Part shown: in pieces, positions 18,601 through 26,346 of the stretch | How positions within the stretch are numbered: position 1 is the stretch's first letter | Layout of the letters: the number at the start of each line of letters is the position of its first letter | NCBI RefSeq assembly: GCF_003236315.1 | Contig: NZ_POTY01000008.1 | Span: 1 to 64,000 of the forward strand | DNA length: 64,000 nt | Reading direction: 5' to 3' | Source of the DNA: Micromonospora craterilacus | GTDB lineage: Bacteria > Actinomycetota > Actinomycetes > Mycobacteriales > Micromonosporaceae | Notes under the pieces: model-generated | Databases searched by the model: none | What the model saw: the letters and a program-made list of their open reading frames with translations, nothing else | Told to the model about the DNA's origin: nothing | Translations under genes and position numbers: made by a program

Positions 18601-18963
18601 CAGCGCTTCCTGGCCAGTGAGTGGGCGGACCGGACGCCGGTCGAGGTGGAGGTGCCGTTCGCCACGGTGATCGGCGGCGTGGTGGTACGCGGCCGGATGG
18701 ATGCCGTGTTCCGGCGCCCCGGTGATCGCTTCGACGTGGTCGACTGGAAGACCGGCGCCCGCCCGTCCGGCGCGGCGGCCGAGGTGGCCGCGGTGCAGTT
18801 GGCGGTCTACCGGCTGGCCTGGGCGGAGCTGGCCGACGTGCCGGTCGACCGGGTCGGCGCGGCCTTCCACTACGTGCGGGACGGGGTGACCGTCCGTCCG
18901 GCGGACCTGCTCGACGTCGATGGGTTGACCACGTTGCTCACCTCGGTTCCGGAGCTGTCGTAG
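15607..18963 (+). CDS. adnB: AdnB-like ATP-dependent helicase-nuclease
   Basis: An intact 1,118-residue UvrD-type helicase fused to a RecB nuclease domain, close to the usual AdnB length (about 1,100). Walker [12 protein letters not shown] is at residues 55-65, Walker [11 protein letters not shown] near residue 297, motif [12 protein letters not shown], and motif [13 protein letters not shown]. The C-terminal nuclease has [14 protein letters not shown] and [12 protein letters not shown] with Asp-Asp-Lys, plus Gln/Tyr in [14 protein letters not shown]. AdnB is the lead motor of the AdnAB complex that resects broken DNA ends. It lies 65 bases after the AdnA remnant; with that gene truncated, its native promoter may be lost. 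Confidence 0.9.
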   Translation: MTQPALFNPAAPAPRAADAGPRYTPVELARLLRLPAPTREQAAIIAAPVEPLLVVAGAGSGKTETMAARVVWLVANSYVRPEQVLGLTFTRKAAGELAHRVRTRLDQLVRRLGRRGRDPLDDPLAGEPTVATYHSYAGRIVTEHGLRAGYEPSTRLLTEASRWQLVDLIVRNYDGDMSEVDRMPSTVTDAVLALAGELDEHLVDPDELAAWTGRFFADVQSRPGRIYADVRKALAFQQTRLKLLPLVRAYGRRKDDFEAMDFADQLARAARVARDHPGVGEIERNRYRVVLLDEYQDTSHAQVVLLGALFGGGHPVTAVGDPCQSIYGWRGASAGTLDRFPAEFARTDGEPAQVLGLTTSWRNRPEILAVANALAAPLRAAGARVPELHAALSVREPIPHRSPRGAAAGTVHCALLPTHADEADWIADSVLVAWQGAAGMRGALPEQIPVTRRPTTAVLVRLRSQIPAIAAALRERGLPVEVVGLGGLLDTPEVRDVVCTLRVLADPTDGAALLRLLTGARWRIGPRDLVALHRRARAIAAARRQLADDGTPEITPDRLDEATLVEALADLGPAQTYSAEGYPRLRAYARELGLLRYRLDQSLPELIADVERTTGLDVEVAVRAGRDGAGDAGLARGHLDALGDVAARFSGETPGATLAGFLAYLAAAEDEERGLAPGEVDVVEGAVQILTAHAAKGLEWDVVSVAGLSRGVWPGPVRNSDHWLGGLGVLPFPLRGDADGLPELALAEADDQRGVARAVADFTDDWRAHDEREERRLAYVAVTRPRRLLLCSGHWWGEGTKRPRGPSALLREVHDACLDAGDGHLVDEWAPEPTPDAVNPTTEVVLRAEWPADPLGVRRPTLTEAAALVRRFLTDGDEAAGGADATVSDPEVARWRREADLLLAERAELSRLSGPIDVALPEHLSVTQLVALRRDPAALARALRRPLPSEPNPYARRGTAFHAWLEQRFGADRLLDTDELPGAADADAAPDEALVELQQRFLASEWADRTPVEVEVPFATVIGGVVVRGRMDAVFRRPGDRFDVVDWKTGARPSGAAAEVAAVQLAVYRLAWAELADVPVDRVGAAFHYVRDGVTVRPADLLDVDGLTTLLTSVPELS

Positions 18964-19193
18964 TGGCTGGCGCTTTGCCGGATCCGTGGTATGGTGCCCC
19001 CGTTGCAGTTTTGGTTACCAGCTCTGTTTGCGCCTGGCGGATTGTGGCCCCAGGCGCTCTTTGTTATGTCCGGACTCCTCCGGGCGGGGCGACCAGAAGC
19101 GACAGGCGTTCCGAGCACGTTCGCCCGGAACATTCCTCTTTCGGTCCCGTAACAGGTACGGGGCCGACGTTCCGTCAAGGAGACGAAACAAGC
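18964..19193 (+). promoter_or_regulatory. Long 5' leader region of the cold-shock gene
   Basis: Roughly 230 bases without a supportable gene between adnB and the cold-shock start. A TATGGT -10-like element lies at 18990-18995, which would give a leader near 190 bases. The leader holds several short GC-rich inverted repeats and T-rich patches, unusual for this genome and reminiscent of thermoresponsive cspA leaders. The ribosome site AAGGAGA is at 19177-19183. Confidence 0.45.
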
Positions 19194-19397
19194 ATGGCTA
19201 TTGGCACCGTCAAGTGGTTCAACGCTGACAAGGGCTTCGGCTTCATCACCCCGGACGGCGGCGGCGCCGACGTCTTCGCCCACTTCTCGGCGATCCAGTC
19301 CTCGGGCTACCGCAGCCTGGACGAGAACCAGCGGGTGGAGTTCGAGGTCGTTCAGGGCCAGAAGGGCCCGCAGGCGGAGAACATCCGCCCGCTCTGA
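19194..19397 (+). CDS. Cold-shock protein, CspA family
   Basis: A 67-residue single cold-shock domain. The RNA-binding motifs [12 protein letters not shown] (RNP1) and DVFAHFS (RNP2) are intact. It binds single-stranded nucleic acid and acts as an RNA chaperone in the cytoplasm. Start ATG has AAGGAGA ten bases upstream. The gene stands alone and is followed 18 bases later by a very large palindrome. Confidence 0.95.
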   Translation: MAIGTVKWFNADKGFGFITPDGGGADVFAHFSAIQSSGYRSLDENQRVEFEVVQGQKGPQAENIRPL

Positions 19398-19415
19398 TCT
19401 TCACGGATCGCCCGC

Positions 19416-19467
19416 GACGGCCGGGCCGCCACCGGTTGAACGTTCAACCGGTGGCGGCCCGGCCGTC
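19416..19467. terminator. Perfect 52-bp palindrome after the cold-shock gene
   Basis: The two 26-base arms are exact reverse complements and meet without any loop; the centre is GAACGTTC. It begins 18 bases after the cold-shock stop and has no U tract. It most likely ends transcription as a hairpin, but uninterrupted palindromes of this length are rare because they tend to extrude and be deleted. Confidence 0.75.
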
Positions 19468-19613
19468 CGCACATGGGACACCGGGCGACGGAACCCTGAG
19501 TCGGTAATCAGCCGTCCAAGCGTCGGGTGGGCGACTGTCGCCGCCGGCCGGCTGGGGAACCCTGGGCCAGGGGGATGAGCCGGGGGATCGGCTCGGTGCG
19601 GGGAGGAACGACC

Positions 19614-19802
19614 ATGGTGGGTTCCGCGGCGGTGCGCGAGCTGCTCCTGGTGGTCGCGGTGGCGGCCGTCGGGCTGCTGCTCGCGATGGCGGCCGCGTTC
19701 ACGCCCTGGCCCGTCACACCGGGCGGGTCCGCCCCGTCCAGCCTGGTGGAACTGCACGGGCCGCCGGCGCCGGCCGAGCGGTCGGACAGCGCGGTCGGCT
19801 GA
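19614..19802 (+). CDS. Single-pass small membrane protein
   Basis: A 62-residue protein with one hydrophobic helix (LLLVVAVAAVGLLLAMAAAF) after a short N-terminus and a Pro-rich external tail. ATG 19614 has GGGAGGAA eight bases upstream, which is better than longer in-frame starts at 19527. No family recognised. Small proteins of this layout are common in actinobacteria. Confidence 0.6.
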   Translation: MVGSAAVRELLLVVAVAAVGLLLAMAAAFTPWPVTPGGSAPSSLVELHGPPAPAERSDSAVG

Positions 19803-19816
19803 ACAGGGGCGTAGGG

Positions 19817-20260
19817 TCAGCTTGGCCCGGATGCGCCGGCGTTGCTCGGGCGGCCGTCGACGGGCAGCAGATCGGCGAGGCTCGTCCGGTCGACGACCAG
19901 GGCGATCGCGCCGTGCACGGCGAGCCAGACGTCGCGGAGTCCGGAGGCCGCGCCGTGATAGGCGGCCAGCTCGACCGGTAGTCCCCGTACGGTGGTCAGG
20001 GAGCCGCCGACGGCGCGGAGGATGTCGCCGACACTGATCGCGTCGGCCCGCCGGGCGAGCGCGTACCCGCCTTCGGTGCCCCGATGGCTGACCAGCAGGT
20101 CGGCGCGGCGGAGATCGACCAGGATTCCCTGCAGGAAGCTGAGCGGGATCTGCTGGCGTTCGGCCAGCGCCGCCGCCTTGACCAGCTCACCGTCGCCCCG
20201 GTGTGCGGCGACGGTGAGCATGGCCCGGAGCGCGTAGTCGCTGCGTGCGGAGACGTACAC
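19817..20260 (-). CDS. Rrf2 family transcriptional regulator
   Basis: A 147-residue Rrf2 protein: MYVSARSDYALRAML opens the winged helix, PLSFLQGILVDLRRADLLVSHRGTEGGYAL holds the recognition helix and wing. The dimerisation region lacks the three-cysteine cluster used by IscR and NsrR, so it should not bind an iron-sulfur cluster in the usual way. Probably an autoregulator, since an Rrf2-like palindrome lies about 100 bases upstream. Convergent with the small membrane gene. Confidence 0.85.
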   Translation of the reverse strand: MYVSARSDYALRAMLTVAAHRGDGELVKAAALAERQQIPLSFLQGILVDLRRADLLVSHRGTEGGYALARRADAISVGDILRAVGGSLTTVRGLPVELAAYHGAASGLRDVWLAVHGAIALVVDRTSLADLLPVDGRPSNAGASGPS

Positions 20261-20357
20261 GTCGTTGACCGGTCCGCGCCGCTATCCCGCGGCGGTGACC
20301 GCGGCCAGGCGGACCTGCCGGTGCCCGGGAGACCGTCTCATCGTCCGTCCAATCCGC

Positions 20358-20385
20358 AGTATTCCAACTTAGTTGGTAGGAATGC
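20358..20385 (-). promoter_or_regulatory. Candidate Rrf2 operator
   Basis: A perfect 13-base palindrome, CCAACT-T-AGTTGG (20364-20376), sits inside a second, outer inverted repeat (CAGTATTCC with GGAATGCTG). It is AT-richer than its surroundings and lies between the Rrf2 gene and the divergent M16 operon, so it could control either. The family usually binds such dyads near its own promoter. Confidence 0.55.
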
Positions 20386-20501
20386 TGGGGTGAATCGGCG
20401 GGTGCTGTCAAGACCCATCCAGATGACGGGAAGTTGATCCCGGCCGGTCGGCTGCCGGCAGGTGGCCGTCCCGGGCGCGTCGAGACGTTAGGGTCGGATC
20501 C

Positions 20502-21812
20502 GTGCCGACGCGCAGAGCGAGAATCCCAGCGACGAGGTATCCGGTCGAGCGGTTCACCCTCGACAACGGCCTGCGGGTGGTCCTCACCCCCGACCGCAGT
20601 GCCCCGGTCATCGGGGTGGCGGTGGTCTACGACGTCGGAATACGTTCCGAACCCGAGGGGCGCACCGGCTTCGCCCACCTCTTCGAGCACCTGATGTTCC
20701 AGGGCTCGGAGAACCTGGAGAAGCTCGCGCACTTCCGGCACGTACAGGGGGCGGGCGGCACCTTCAACGGCTCCACCCACCTGGACTACACCGACTACTT
20801 CGAGACCCTGCCGAGCAACGCCCTGGAGCGGGCGCTGTTCCTTGAGGCGGACCGGATGCGCGGCCCCCGGCTGACCGAGGAGAACCTGCGCAACCAGGTC
20901 GACGTGGTCAAGGAGGAGATCCGGGTCAACGTGCTGAACCGGCCGTACGGCGGGTTCCCCTGGCTGACCCTGCCGCCGGTGATGTTCGACACCTTTCCCA
21001 ACGCGCACGACGGTTACGGCTCCTTCGACGACCTGGAGTCGGCCACCGTCGCCGACGCCGCCGACTTCTTCCGGCGCTACTACGCCAGCGGCAACGCGGT
21101 GCTCGCGGTCAGCGGCGACATCGACACCACCGAGACGGTCGCGCTGATCGAGCGGCACTTCGGCGACGTGCCGGCCCGGCCGGCGCCCGACCGGCCGGAC
21201 TTCGCCGAGCCGGCGCTGACCGCCGAGCGGCGCACCGCGTACACCGACAAACTGGCCCCGCTGCCGGCGGTGGCGTCCGGGTGGCGGGTGCCCGACCCGG
21301 TCGGCGACTTCGCCGCCTACCTGCCGTACGTGGTGCTGGCCGAGGTGCTCACCGACGGCGACGCGTCCCGGCTGGTCGAGCGGCTGGTGCACCGGGACCG
21401 GGCGGTGACCAGCGTGGGCGGCTATCTGGGCTTCATGGGGGACCCGTTCGACGTACGCGACCCCACCGCCCTGCTGCTCCAGTCGCACCTGCCACCCGGT
21501 GGCGACGTCGACAAGGTGCTGCGCACCGTCGACGAGGAACTGGACCGGCTCGCCACCGACGGGCTCGCCGACGGCGAGCTGGCCCGTACCCAGGCCCGGA
21601 TGGCCACCCACCTGCTGCGCGACACCGACGCGGTGCTCGGCCGCGCGCTGCGGATGGCGGTGCTGGAACAGCAACGCGGCGAGCCGGGCCTGCTGGGCGA
21701 GCTGCCCCGGCTGGTCGGCGAGGTCACCGACGAGCAGGTCCGCGCCGCCGCCGCCACCCTGCGGCCCGAGCGCCGCGCGTCCGTCGAGGTAATCCCCGGA
21801 GGTGCCCGTTGA
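20502..21812 (+). CDS. M16 zinc peptidase, active subunit
   Basis: A 436-residue inverzincin. The reversed zinc motif HLFEHLMFQGS (HxxEH) is near residue 65 and the third ligand Glu is in VVKEEI about 76 residues on. Such enzymes degrade short peptides or process signal peptides. GTG start is exactly seven bases after TAGGGT, a leaderless promoter. It overlaps the next gene (TTGA), forming the classic active/inactive M16 pair. No export signal, so cytoplasmic. Confidence 0.9.
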   Translation: MPTRRARIPATRYPVERFTLDNGLRVVLTPDRSAPVIGVAVVYDVGIRSEPEGRTGFAHLFEHLMFQGSENLEKLAHFRHVQGAGGTFNGSTHLDYTDYFETLPSNALERALFLEADRMRGPRLTEENLRNQVDVVKEEIRVNVLNRPYGGFPWLTLPPVMFDTFPNAHDGYGSFDDLESATVADAADFFRRYYASGNAVLAVSGDIDTTETVALIERHFGDVPARPAPDRPDFAEPALTAERRTAYTDKLAPLPAVASGWRVPDPVGDFAAYLPYVVLAEVLTDGDASRLVERLVHRDRAVTSVGGYLGFMGDPFDVRDPTALLLQSHLPPGGDVDKVLRTVDEELDRLATDGLADGELARTQARMATHLLRDTDAVLGRALRMAVLEQQRGEPGLLGELPRLVGEVTDEQVRAAAATLRPERRASVEVIPGGAR

Positions 21813-23146
21813 GTGCAGCCGTGGGGCCGCGGCCGCTGCCGCCGCTCGGCCCGACCCGCCGGCTCAAGCTGCCGAGCCAGGCCGAGCGCACGCTCGGCAA
21901 CGGCCTCACCGTGATCGCGGTACGCCGCCCGGCGGTCCCGCTGGTGGAGCTGCGGCTCTGGATGCCCTTCGGCCGGGCCCACCTGGCCCGTGGGCACCTG
22001 CTCGCGCAGACCATGCTCTCCGGCACGGAGACGATGACCAGCGTGCAGATCGCCGCCGAGTTGCAGCGGATCGGTGGTGGGCTTTCCGCCGGGCTCGATC
22101 CGGACCGGCTGATGCTCTCCGGCACCGGCCTGGCCACCGGGCTGGACCGGATGCTGGAGATCCTCGCCGAGGTGCTCACCGGTGCCAGTTACCCGGCCGA
22201 GTGGGTAGGGGTCGAGCGGGACCGGCTGGTCGACGGGATCCAGGTGGCCCAGAGCCAGCCGGCGCACCTGGCCCGTACCGCACTGCTCAAGCGGATCTTC
22301 GGCAAGCACCCGTACGCGGTGCAGACGCCGGAGCCGGAGCAGGTCCGGGCGGTCCGGCCGGCCGCGCTGCGTACGCTGCACGCCCAGCGGGTGCATCCGG
22401 CGGGCGCGGTGCTCGTGCTGGTCGGTGACGTGCGTCCGGAGCGGGCGCTGGATGCGGCCGAGAAGGCCCTCGGCGGCTGGAACGGCGACGGGCACGCCGT
22501 CGACCTGCCGCCCGTCCCTCCGCTGGAGCCGGGCCCGCTGCTGCTGGTCGACCGGCCCGGGTCGGTGCAGTCGTCGCTGCGGGTGGCGTTGCCGGCGGTG
22601 CCGCGCACCCATCCCGACCATGCCCCGCTGCAACTGGCCAACCTCATCTTCGGCGGCTACTTCTCCTCCCGTTGGGTGGAGAACATCCGCGAGGACAAGG
22701 GCTACACGTACGGGCCACACTCGGTGGTCGAGCACTCGGTGGCCGGCTCGCTGCTGGTGGCCGCCGCCGAGGTGGCCACCGAGGTGACCGCGCCGGCCCT
22801 GCTGGAGACCAGCTACGAACTGGGCCGGCTGGCCACCGTGCCGCCCGCGCCCGAGGAGCTGGAACAGGCCCGGCAGTACGCCCTCGGCACGCTCCAGCTC
22901 GGCATCTCCACCCAGGCGGGGCTGGCGTCGTTCGTCAGCGCGTACGCCGGCAGCGGGCTGCGGCTGGACTTCCTGCCCGAGCACGCGGCCCGGCTGGCGA
23001 AGGCGACCGTCGACGACGTCGCCGAGGCGGCGGCCCGCTATCTCGCCCCGGCGCGGGCGGTCACCCTCGTGCTCGGCGACGCCGAGCGGATTGCGCCCTC
23101 GCTGGCCACGCTGACCCCGGTCGAGACGGCCGTGGTGCCGGCATGA
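21809..23146 (+). CDS. M16 peptidase, non-catalytic partner
   Basis: A 445-residue M16 homologue in which the zinc motif is replaced by ARGHLLAQTM, so it cannot bind zinc. It keeps the substrate-binding Arg/Tyr segment SSRWVENIREDKGYTYG, which completes the active site of the partner in heterodimeric M16B enzymes. TTG at 21809 overlaps the previous stop and has GGAGG seven bases before it. The two products are expected to form one enzyme. Confidence 0.88.
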   Translation: MSAAVGPRPLPPLGPTRRLKLPSQAERTLGNGLTVIAVRRPAVPLVELRLWMPFGRAHLARGHLLAQTMLSGTETMTSVQIAAELQRIGGGLSAGLDPDRLMLSGTGLATGLDRMLEILAEVLTGASYPAEWVGVERDRLVDGIQVAQSQPAHLARTALLKRIFGKHPYAVQTPEPEQVRAVRPAALRTLHAQRVHPAGAVLVLVGDVRPERALDAAEKALGGWNGDGHAVDLPPVPPLEPGPLLLVDRPGSVQSSLRVALPAVPRTHPDHAPLQLANLIFGGYFSSRWVENIREDKGYTYGPHSVVEHSVAGSLLVAAAEVATEVTAPALLETSYELGRLATVPPAPEELEQARQYALGTLQLGISTQAGLASFVSAYAGSGLRLDFLPEHAARLAKATVDDVAEAAARYLAPARAVTLVLGDAERIAPSLATLTPVETAVVPA

Positions 23147-23230
23147 GCGAGCGTCAGCGAGTGAATCATCGGTGCGGTGCGGTGGTGCCTCATGGCGGCA
23201 CGGAGCGTAGCGGAGTGCCGGCATGAGCGA
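23135..23230 (+). repeat. 80-bp intergenic insert bounded by 16-bp direct repeats
   Basis: The 16-mer GTGCCGGCATGAGCGA occurs at 23135-23150, where it contains the M16 stop, and at 23215-23230, where it contains the nudC start. Between them lies a segment with GCGTCAGCGAGTGAATCATC, which I recall as a recurrent Micromonosporaceae word. The arrangement looks like an insertion or duplication that separated two originally overlapping genes (ATGA). Confidence 0.7.
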
Positions 23231-24218
23231 ACCGCGATCCGGCTGGCCGGACGGCTGGGGGCAGCCGGTCAGTGCGCGTGGCGAGGCGACCCCACCGCTG
23301 GCCCGCTCCACACTGGACCGGGCGGCGCACCGGCGTACCGATCCGGAGTGGTTGGCCCAGGCGTGGGCCGGGGCGCGGGTGCTGGTGCTCGACGTGGAGG
23401 CCGGGGGGCGGGCGTTGGTGCGTACCGACACCGCGGTGCCGGCGCTGGTCCTGGCGGACGCGGACGACCTGCCGCCGGCGCTCGCCGCCGGGGCGATGTT
23501 CCTCGGCGTCGAACCGGACGGCGTGCCGATCTTCTGCGTGCACACCGCGCTGGCGGCCGTGCCGGACACCCGTGCGGCCCACCTGCGTCAGGTCGGGCAC
23601 CTGCTGAACGACCGGGACGCGGGGCTGTTCACCACGGCGCTGGCGCTGACCAACTGGCATCTGCGTCACCTCTACCACCCGATCACCGGCGAGCCCACCC
23701 GGGCGGACGAGGCCGGCTGGTCCCGGGTGGACGCCCGGGGTGAGCGGGTGTGGCCGCGTACCGACCCGGCGATGATCGTGCTCGTGCACGACGGGGTCGA
23801 CGGCGTCGACGGGCGGTGCCTGCTGGGCAACAACGCCACCTGGCCCAGCGCCGAGGGAAAGCGCCGGTTCTCCTGCCTGGCCGGGTACGTGGAGCCGGGG
23901 GAGTCGGCCGAGGCCGCGGTGCTGCGGGAGGTACGCGAGGAGGTCGGCGTCCCGGTGGCCGAGGCCACGTACGCGGGCAGCCAGGCGTGGCCGTTTCCGG
24001 GCTCGCTGATGCTCGGTTTCCTGGCCACCGCCGACCCGGAGCACCCGCTGCGGGTCGACCCCGCCGAGATCGCCCAGGCCCGCTGGTTCACCCGGCAGGA
24101 GATCGGCGCGGCGCTGGCCGGTCGGCCGGTCGACGTGGGTGACGCCCGGCTGTTGCTGCCCCCGCCGTCGTCGATCGCGATGTTCCTGATCCATCGTTGG
24201 TTCGACGGCCACTGCTGA
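23223..24218 (+). CDS. nudC: NAD(+) diphosphatase (NADH pyrophosphatase), Nudix
   Basis: A 331-residue Nudix hydrolase. The Nudix box GYVEPGESAEAAVLREVREEVG is complete, and SQAWPFPGSLM corresponds to the SQPWPFPxS signature of NudC, with Pro replaced by Ala. The four zinc cysteines of E. coli NudC are absent: that stretch reads TNWHLRHLYHPITGEPT. It cleaves NADH to NMNH and AMP and can remove NAD caps from RNA. In M. tuberculosis nudC (Rv3199c) also sits between adnAB and mrx1-uvrD2. Confidence 0.9.
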   Translation: MSEPRSGWPDGWGQPVSARGEATPPLARSTLDRAAHRRTDPEWLAQAWAGARVLVLDVEAGGRALVRTDTAVPALVLADADDLPPALAAGAMFLGVEPDGVPIFCVHTALAAVPDTRAAHLRQVGHLLNDRDAGLFTTALALTNWHLRHLYHPITGEPTRADEAGWSRVDARGERVWPRTDPAMIVLVHDGVDGVDGRCLLGNNATWPSAEGKRRFSCLAGYVEPGESAEAAVLREVREEVGVPVAEATYAGSQAWPFPGSLMLGFLATADPEHPLRVDPAEIAQARWFTRQEIGAALAGRPVDVGDARLLLPPPSSIAMFLIHRWFDGHC

Positions 24219-24279
24219 ACGGGTGCGGCCCCGACCCGTGACCGTCGTTGCCGCGGCGGCCACGGGCCGGGGACACGGG

Positions 24280-24333
24280 CCGTCGTGGTCGGCTGGGTAG
24301 TAACACGGCGGGGGAGCCGGTCGACCACGACGG
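24280..24333. terminator. Inverted repeat between nudC and a convergent small gene
   Basis: Exact 12-bp arms at 24280-24291 and 24322-24333 with a 30-base loop, between convergent genes. Probable bidirectional terminator; the large loop makes it less certain. Confidence 0.5.
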
Positions 24334-24345
24334 ACGTCGCGTGGG

Positions 24346-24618
24346 TCAGGTGCCGGGCCCGTTCGGGCGGGCCGGACCGTACCCCGGATCGTCGAGCGGC
24401 AGCACCTTGACCCGTTGTTTGCCGGAGCGGACGGCACCGACCGTGGCGAGCGCCCGGGCGAGCAGTAGCGCGGCGTCGCGGTCCTCGGCGTGGACGACCT
24501 GGCGGCGCGGCTCGGGCCGGGTGGTCTCGTCCCGCAGCCGGTGGCCGCAGGCCCAGGCGGCCGTGACATCGGTGTCGGCGGCGGTGCGGATGTCGGTGCG
24601 AACGATCAGGAACCGCAT
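24346..24618 (-). CDS. Small conserved-looking hypothetical protein
   Basis: A 90-residue protein starting MRFLIVRTDIRTAADTDVTAAWACGHRLRDE with ATG preceded by GGAG at seven bases. No domain recognised; mixed alpha-beta and positively charged at the end. It shares the upstream 12-base word TGAAACTCGCCC with the Scr1-type regulator gene 1.5 kb away, so it may belong to the same regulon. Confidence 0.5.
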   Translation of the reverse strand: MRFLIVRTDIRTAADTDVTAAWACGHRLRDETTRPEPRRQVVHAEDRDAALLLARALATVGAVRSGKQRVKVLPLDDPGYGPARPNGPGT

Positions 24619-24708
24619 GTGGGTCTCCGGATGTGCCGCGACGGGTGGAACGGTGGAAGTTCCACGTCACTACGCCGCCATCGTACGCCCGGTCGGTTTC
24701 CCAGCAAG

Positions 24709-24720
24709 TGAAACTCGCCC
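24709..24720 (-). promoter_or_regulatory. Shared 12-base motif, copy 1
   Basis: TGAAACTCGCCC, identical to 26172-26183 and likewise upstream of a minus-strand gene. On the transcribed side it reads GGGCGAGTTTCA, which may contain a promoter or operator element. Confidence 0.4.
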
Positions 24721-24787
24721 ATTGATGTGCAGGCCCGACCGATCATCCGACCCCTGGTCAGCAGGGTCGTCGGGAATGGACGACGAC

Positions 24788-24817
24788 GGGGCCGCCGGCA
24801 CAGGTGCCGGCGGCCCC
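24788..24817 (-). terminator. Hairpin terminator after the DUF397 gene
   Basis: Perfect 14-bp stem (24788-24801 with 24804-24817) and a 2-base loop, 15 bases beyond the DUF397 stop. Confidence 0.8.
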
Positions 24818-24832
24818 GCGAGACGTCCGGCT

Positions 24833-25069
24833 CTAGTTCAGGTCGAACTGCCCGTTCTTCGCGCCGGAGATGAAGCCCAGCCAGCCGGCCCGGTTGAACA
24901 GCAGCACCGGGCCGCCGCGGTCCTTGCTGTCGCGTAGCGCCACCGCGGCCGGGCCGGTACGCAGCGGCGCGACCTCGACGCAGTTGGAGGTTTGGCTGCG
25001 CGTGCTGGTACGCCACGGGGCGTGCGCGAGTTGGGCGAGGACGGACGGTGTGTTGCGGATCTCGTTCAT
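24833..25069 (-). CDS. DUF397 domain protein
   Basis: A 78-residue DUF397 protein: WRTSTRSQTSNCVEVAPL, then VALRDSKDRGGPVLLFNRAGWLGFISG. These small proteins accompany Scr1-type HTH proteins in actinobacteria and are considered the partner of a toxin-antitoxin-like or developmental switch. ATG 25069 has GGAG at seven bases. It follows its HTH gene by 74 bases and ends in a strong hairpin. A longer frame to 25306 exists but has no ribosome site. Confidence 0.88.
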   Translation of the reverse strand: MNEIRNTPSVLAQLAHAPWRTSTRSQTSNCVEVAPLRTGPAAVALRDSKDRGGPVLLFNRAGWLGFISGAKNGQFDLN

Positions 25070-25143
25070 CGTTGCGCTCCTGAGCTGAACCGAAACCGAT
25101 GGGACGAGTGGCGTCGCGCGTCCCGACGGCGGTTCCCGGTTGG

Positions 25144-26124
25144 TCACCGCTCCGTCAGGCGCCCGGAGGATCCGCGTCGCTGGGCCGGCGCCGTTGCCGA
25201 TCCGATCGCCACAGTGGACGGGGCCGCCGCCTCGGACAGCCGTCCCATCGACTTCATCAGCCAGGAGAGGGTGTCCGTTGCGGGGAGCGCCGCCGCGCAA
25301 AGCCACTCGAACACCACTTTATAGCGATTTAGAGCGATTACCTCGGTCGACATGACGTCGGTGAAGCCACCTTCGATGGCCAGTGTCTCCGGATCGAGAG
25401 GATCGGCGAACCGGTAGAGCGAGAACGCGGTCGGCGGCAGGAACCACCGGCCGATCGGGGTGTCCCGGGGCAGCACGTGCAGCGTGACGTTGGGCAGCAT
25501 GGCCAGCTCGCACAACTGCGCCAGCTGCTCCCGGAGCACCTCGGGTGGCCCGGCCCGGTGGCCGAGCGCTGTCTCCTCCAGCACCGCCGTGTAGCGCGGC
25601 GGGTCGGTCTCCCGGGTTAGCAGCGACTGCCTCGCCAGCCGGGCCTTGATCTCGGTCTCGATGTCCTCGTCGACCTCCGGGTCGCCGGCCTCCTGGTCGA
25701 CCTGCCGGGCCGAGGAGATCCGGACCCGCGCGTATCCGGTGGTCTGTAGCAGCCCCGGCACCAGCACCGGGTTGTACTCGGAGATCTCGGCGCAGCCCGC
25801 CTCCAGTTCGGCGAAGCTACGCTGCTGCTGCGTCATCGCCGGATAGTTTTTCAGCCAGCCGCGCATGTCGCCGGCCTCGTGCGTGATGCCGATCAGCTCC
25901 ACCCGCAGCGCCTCGTCGGCGCGGTAGAGGTCGAGCAGGTCCCGGACGTCCTGCGGGTCCGGCCGGCTGCGACCGTTCTCCAGCCGGGACAACTTGGATG
26001 CGGAGGCCCAGCCGACGTGGTCGATGACCTGGTCCCCGGTGAGACCGGCGGCCTCGCGCAACCGGCGCAGTTCGATGCCGAGCCGGCGGCGACGCAGGAT
26101 CGGGCTGGGTGCGGCAGGAGGCAC
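25144..26124 (-). CDS. Scr1-type HTH regulator (DUF5753)
   Basis: A 326-residue XRE-type regulator: an N-terminal helix-turn-helix (LRRLREAAGLTGDQVIDHVGW) and the DUF5753 domain with the family signature NPVLVPGLLQTTGYAR. It pairs with the DUF397 gene immediately downstream. Relatives include WhiJ and the abaA locus of Streptomyces, which control development. The upstream motif TGAAACTCGCCC may be its operator. Confidence 0.9.
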   Translation of the reverse strand: MPPAAPSPILRRRRLGIELRRLREAAGLTGDQVIDHVGWASASKLSRLENGRSRPDPQDVRDLLDLYRADEALRVELIGITHEAGDMRGWLKNYPAMTQQQRSFAELEAGCAEISEYNPVLVPGLLQTTGYARVRISSARQVDQEAGDPEVDEDIETEIKARLARQSLLTRETDPPRYTAVLEETALGHRAGPPEVLREQLAQLCELAMLPNVTLHVLPRDTPIGRWFLPPTAFSLYRFADPLDPETLAIEGGFTDVMSTEVIALNRYKVVFEWLCAAALPATDTLSWLMKSMGRLSEAAAPSTVAIGSATAPAQRRGSSGRLTER

Positions 26125-26171
26125 GGGTGTCCTCTTTTCCGTCGACCGCCGTGGATACGACGGTAACTGTA

Positions 26172-26183
26172 TGAAACTCGCCC
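26172..26183 (-). promoter_or_regulatory. Shared 12-base motif, copy 2
   Basis: TGAAACTCGCCC, 48 bases before the Scr1-type regulator gene, identical to 24709-24720. Read on the minus strand the region is GGGCGAGTTTCATACAGT, with TACAGT as a possible -10 element. Confidence 0.4.
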
Positions 26184-26346
26184 CCCACGGTCAGTATGGA
26201 CGTCGCGATCGGCGCCGGAGGTACCGGCGAGGGGCGTGTCATCAGAAATGCGCAGACCCGACACCGGACGGAGGCGACGACCTGCGTCGCCGGACTCCGG
26301 ACCGGCGGTCTGCCGCGCCCGAGTCGCGCCACCCCCGGAGGGACCA

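Noticed and set aside
14752..18870. Open frame of 1,372 codons on the minus strand opposite adnB
   Set aside because: It is a shadow of a long GC-rich gene; the product is low-complexity Arg/Gly/Pro/His-rich with no domain, while the plus strand encodes a clear helicase.
26236..26346. N-terminal extension of the MFS transporter
   Set aside because: Soluble, Arg-rich sequence without a ribosome site; ATG 26347 has a good one and the standard N-terminus.
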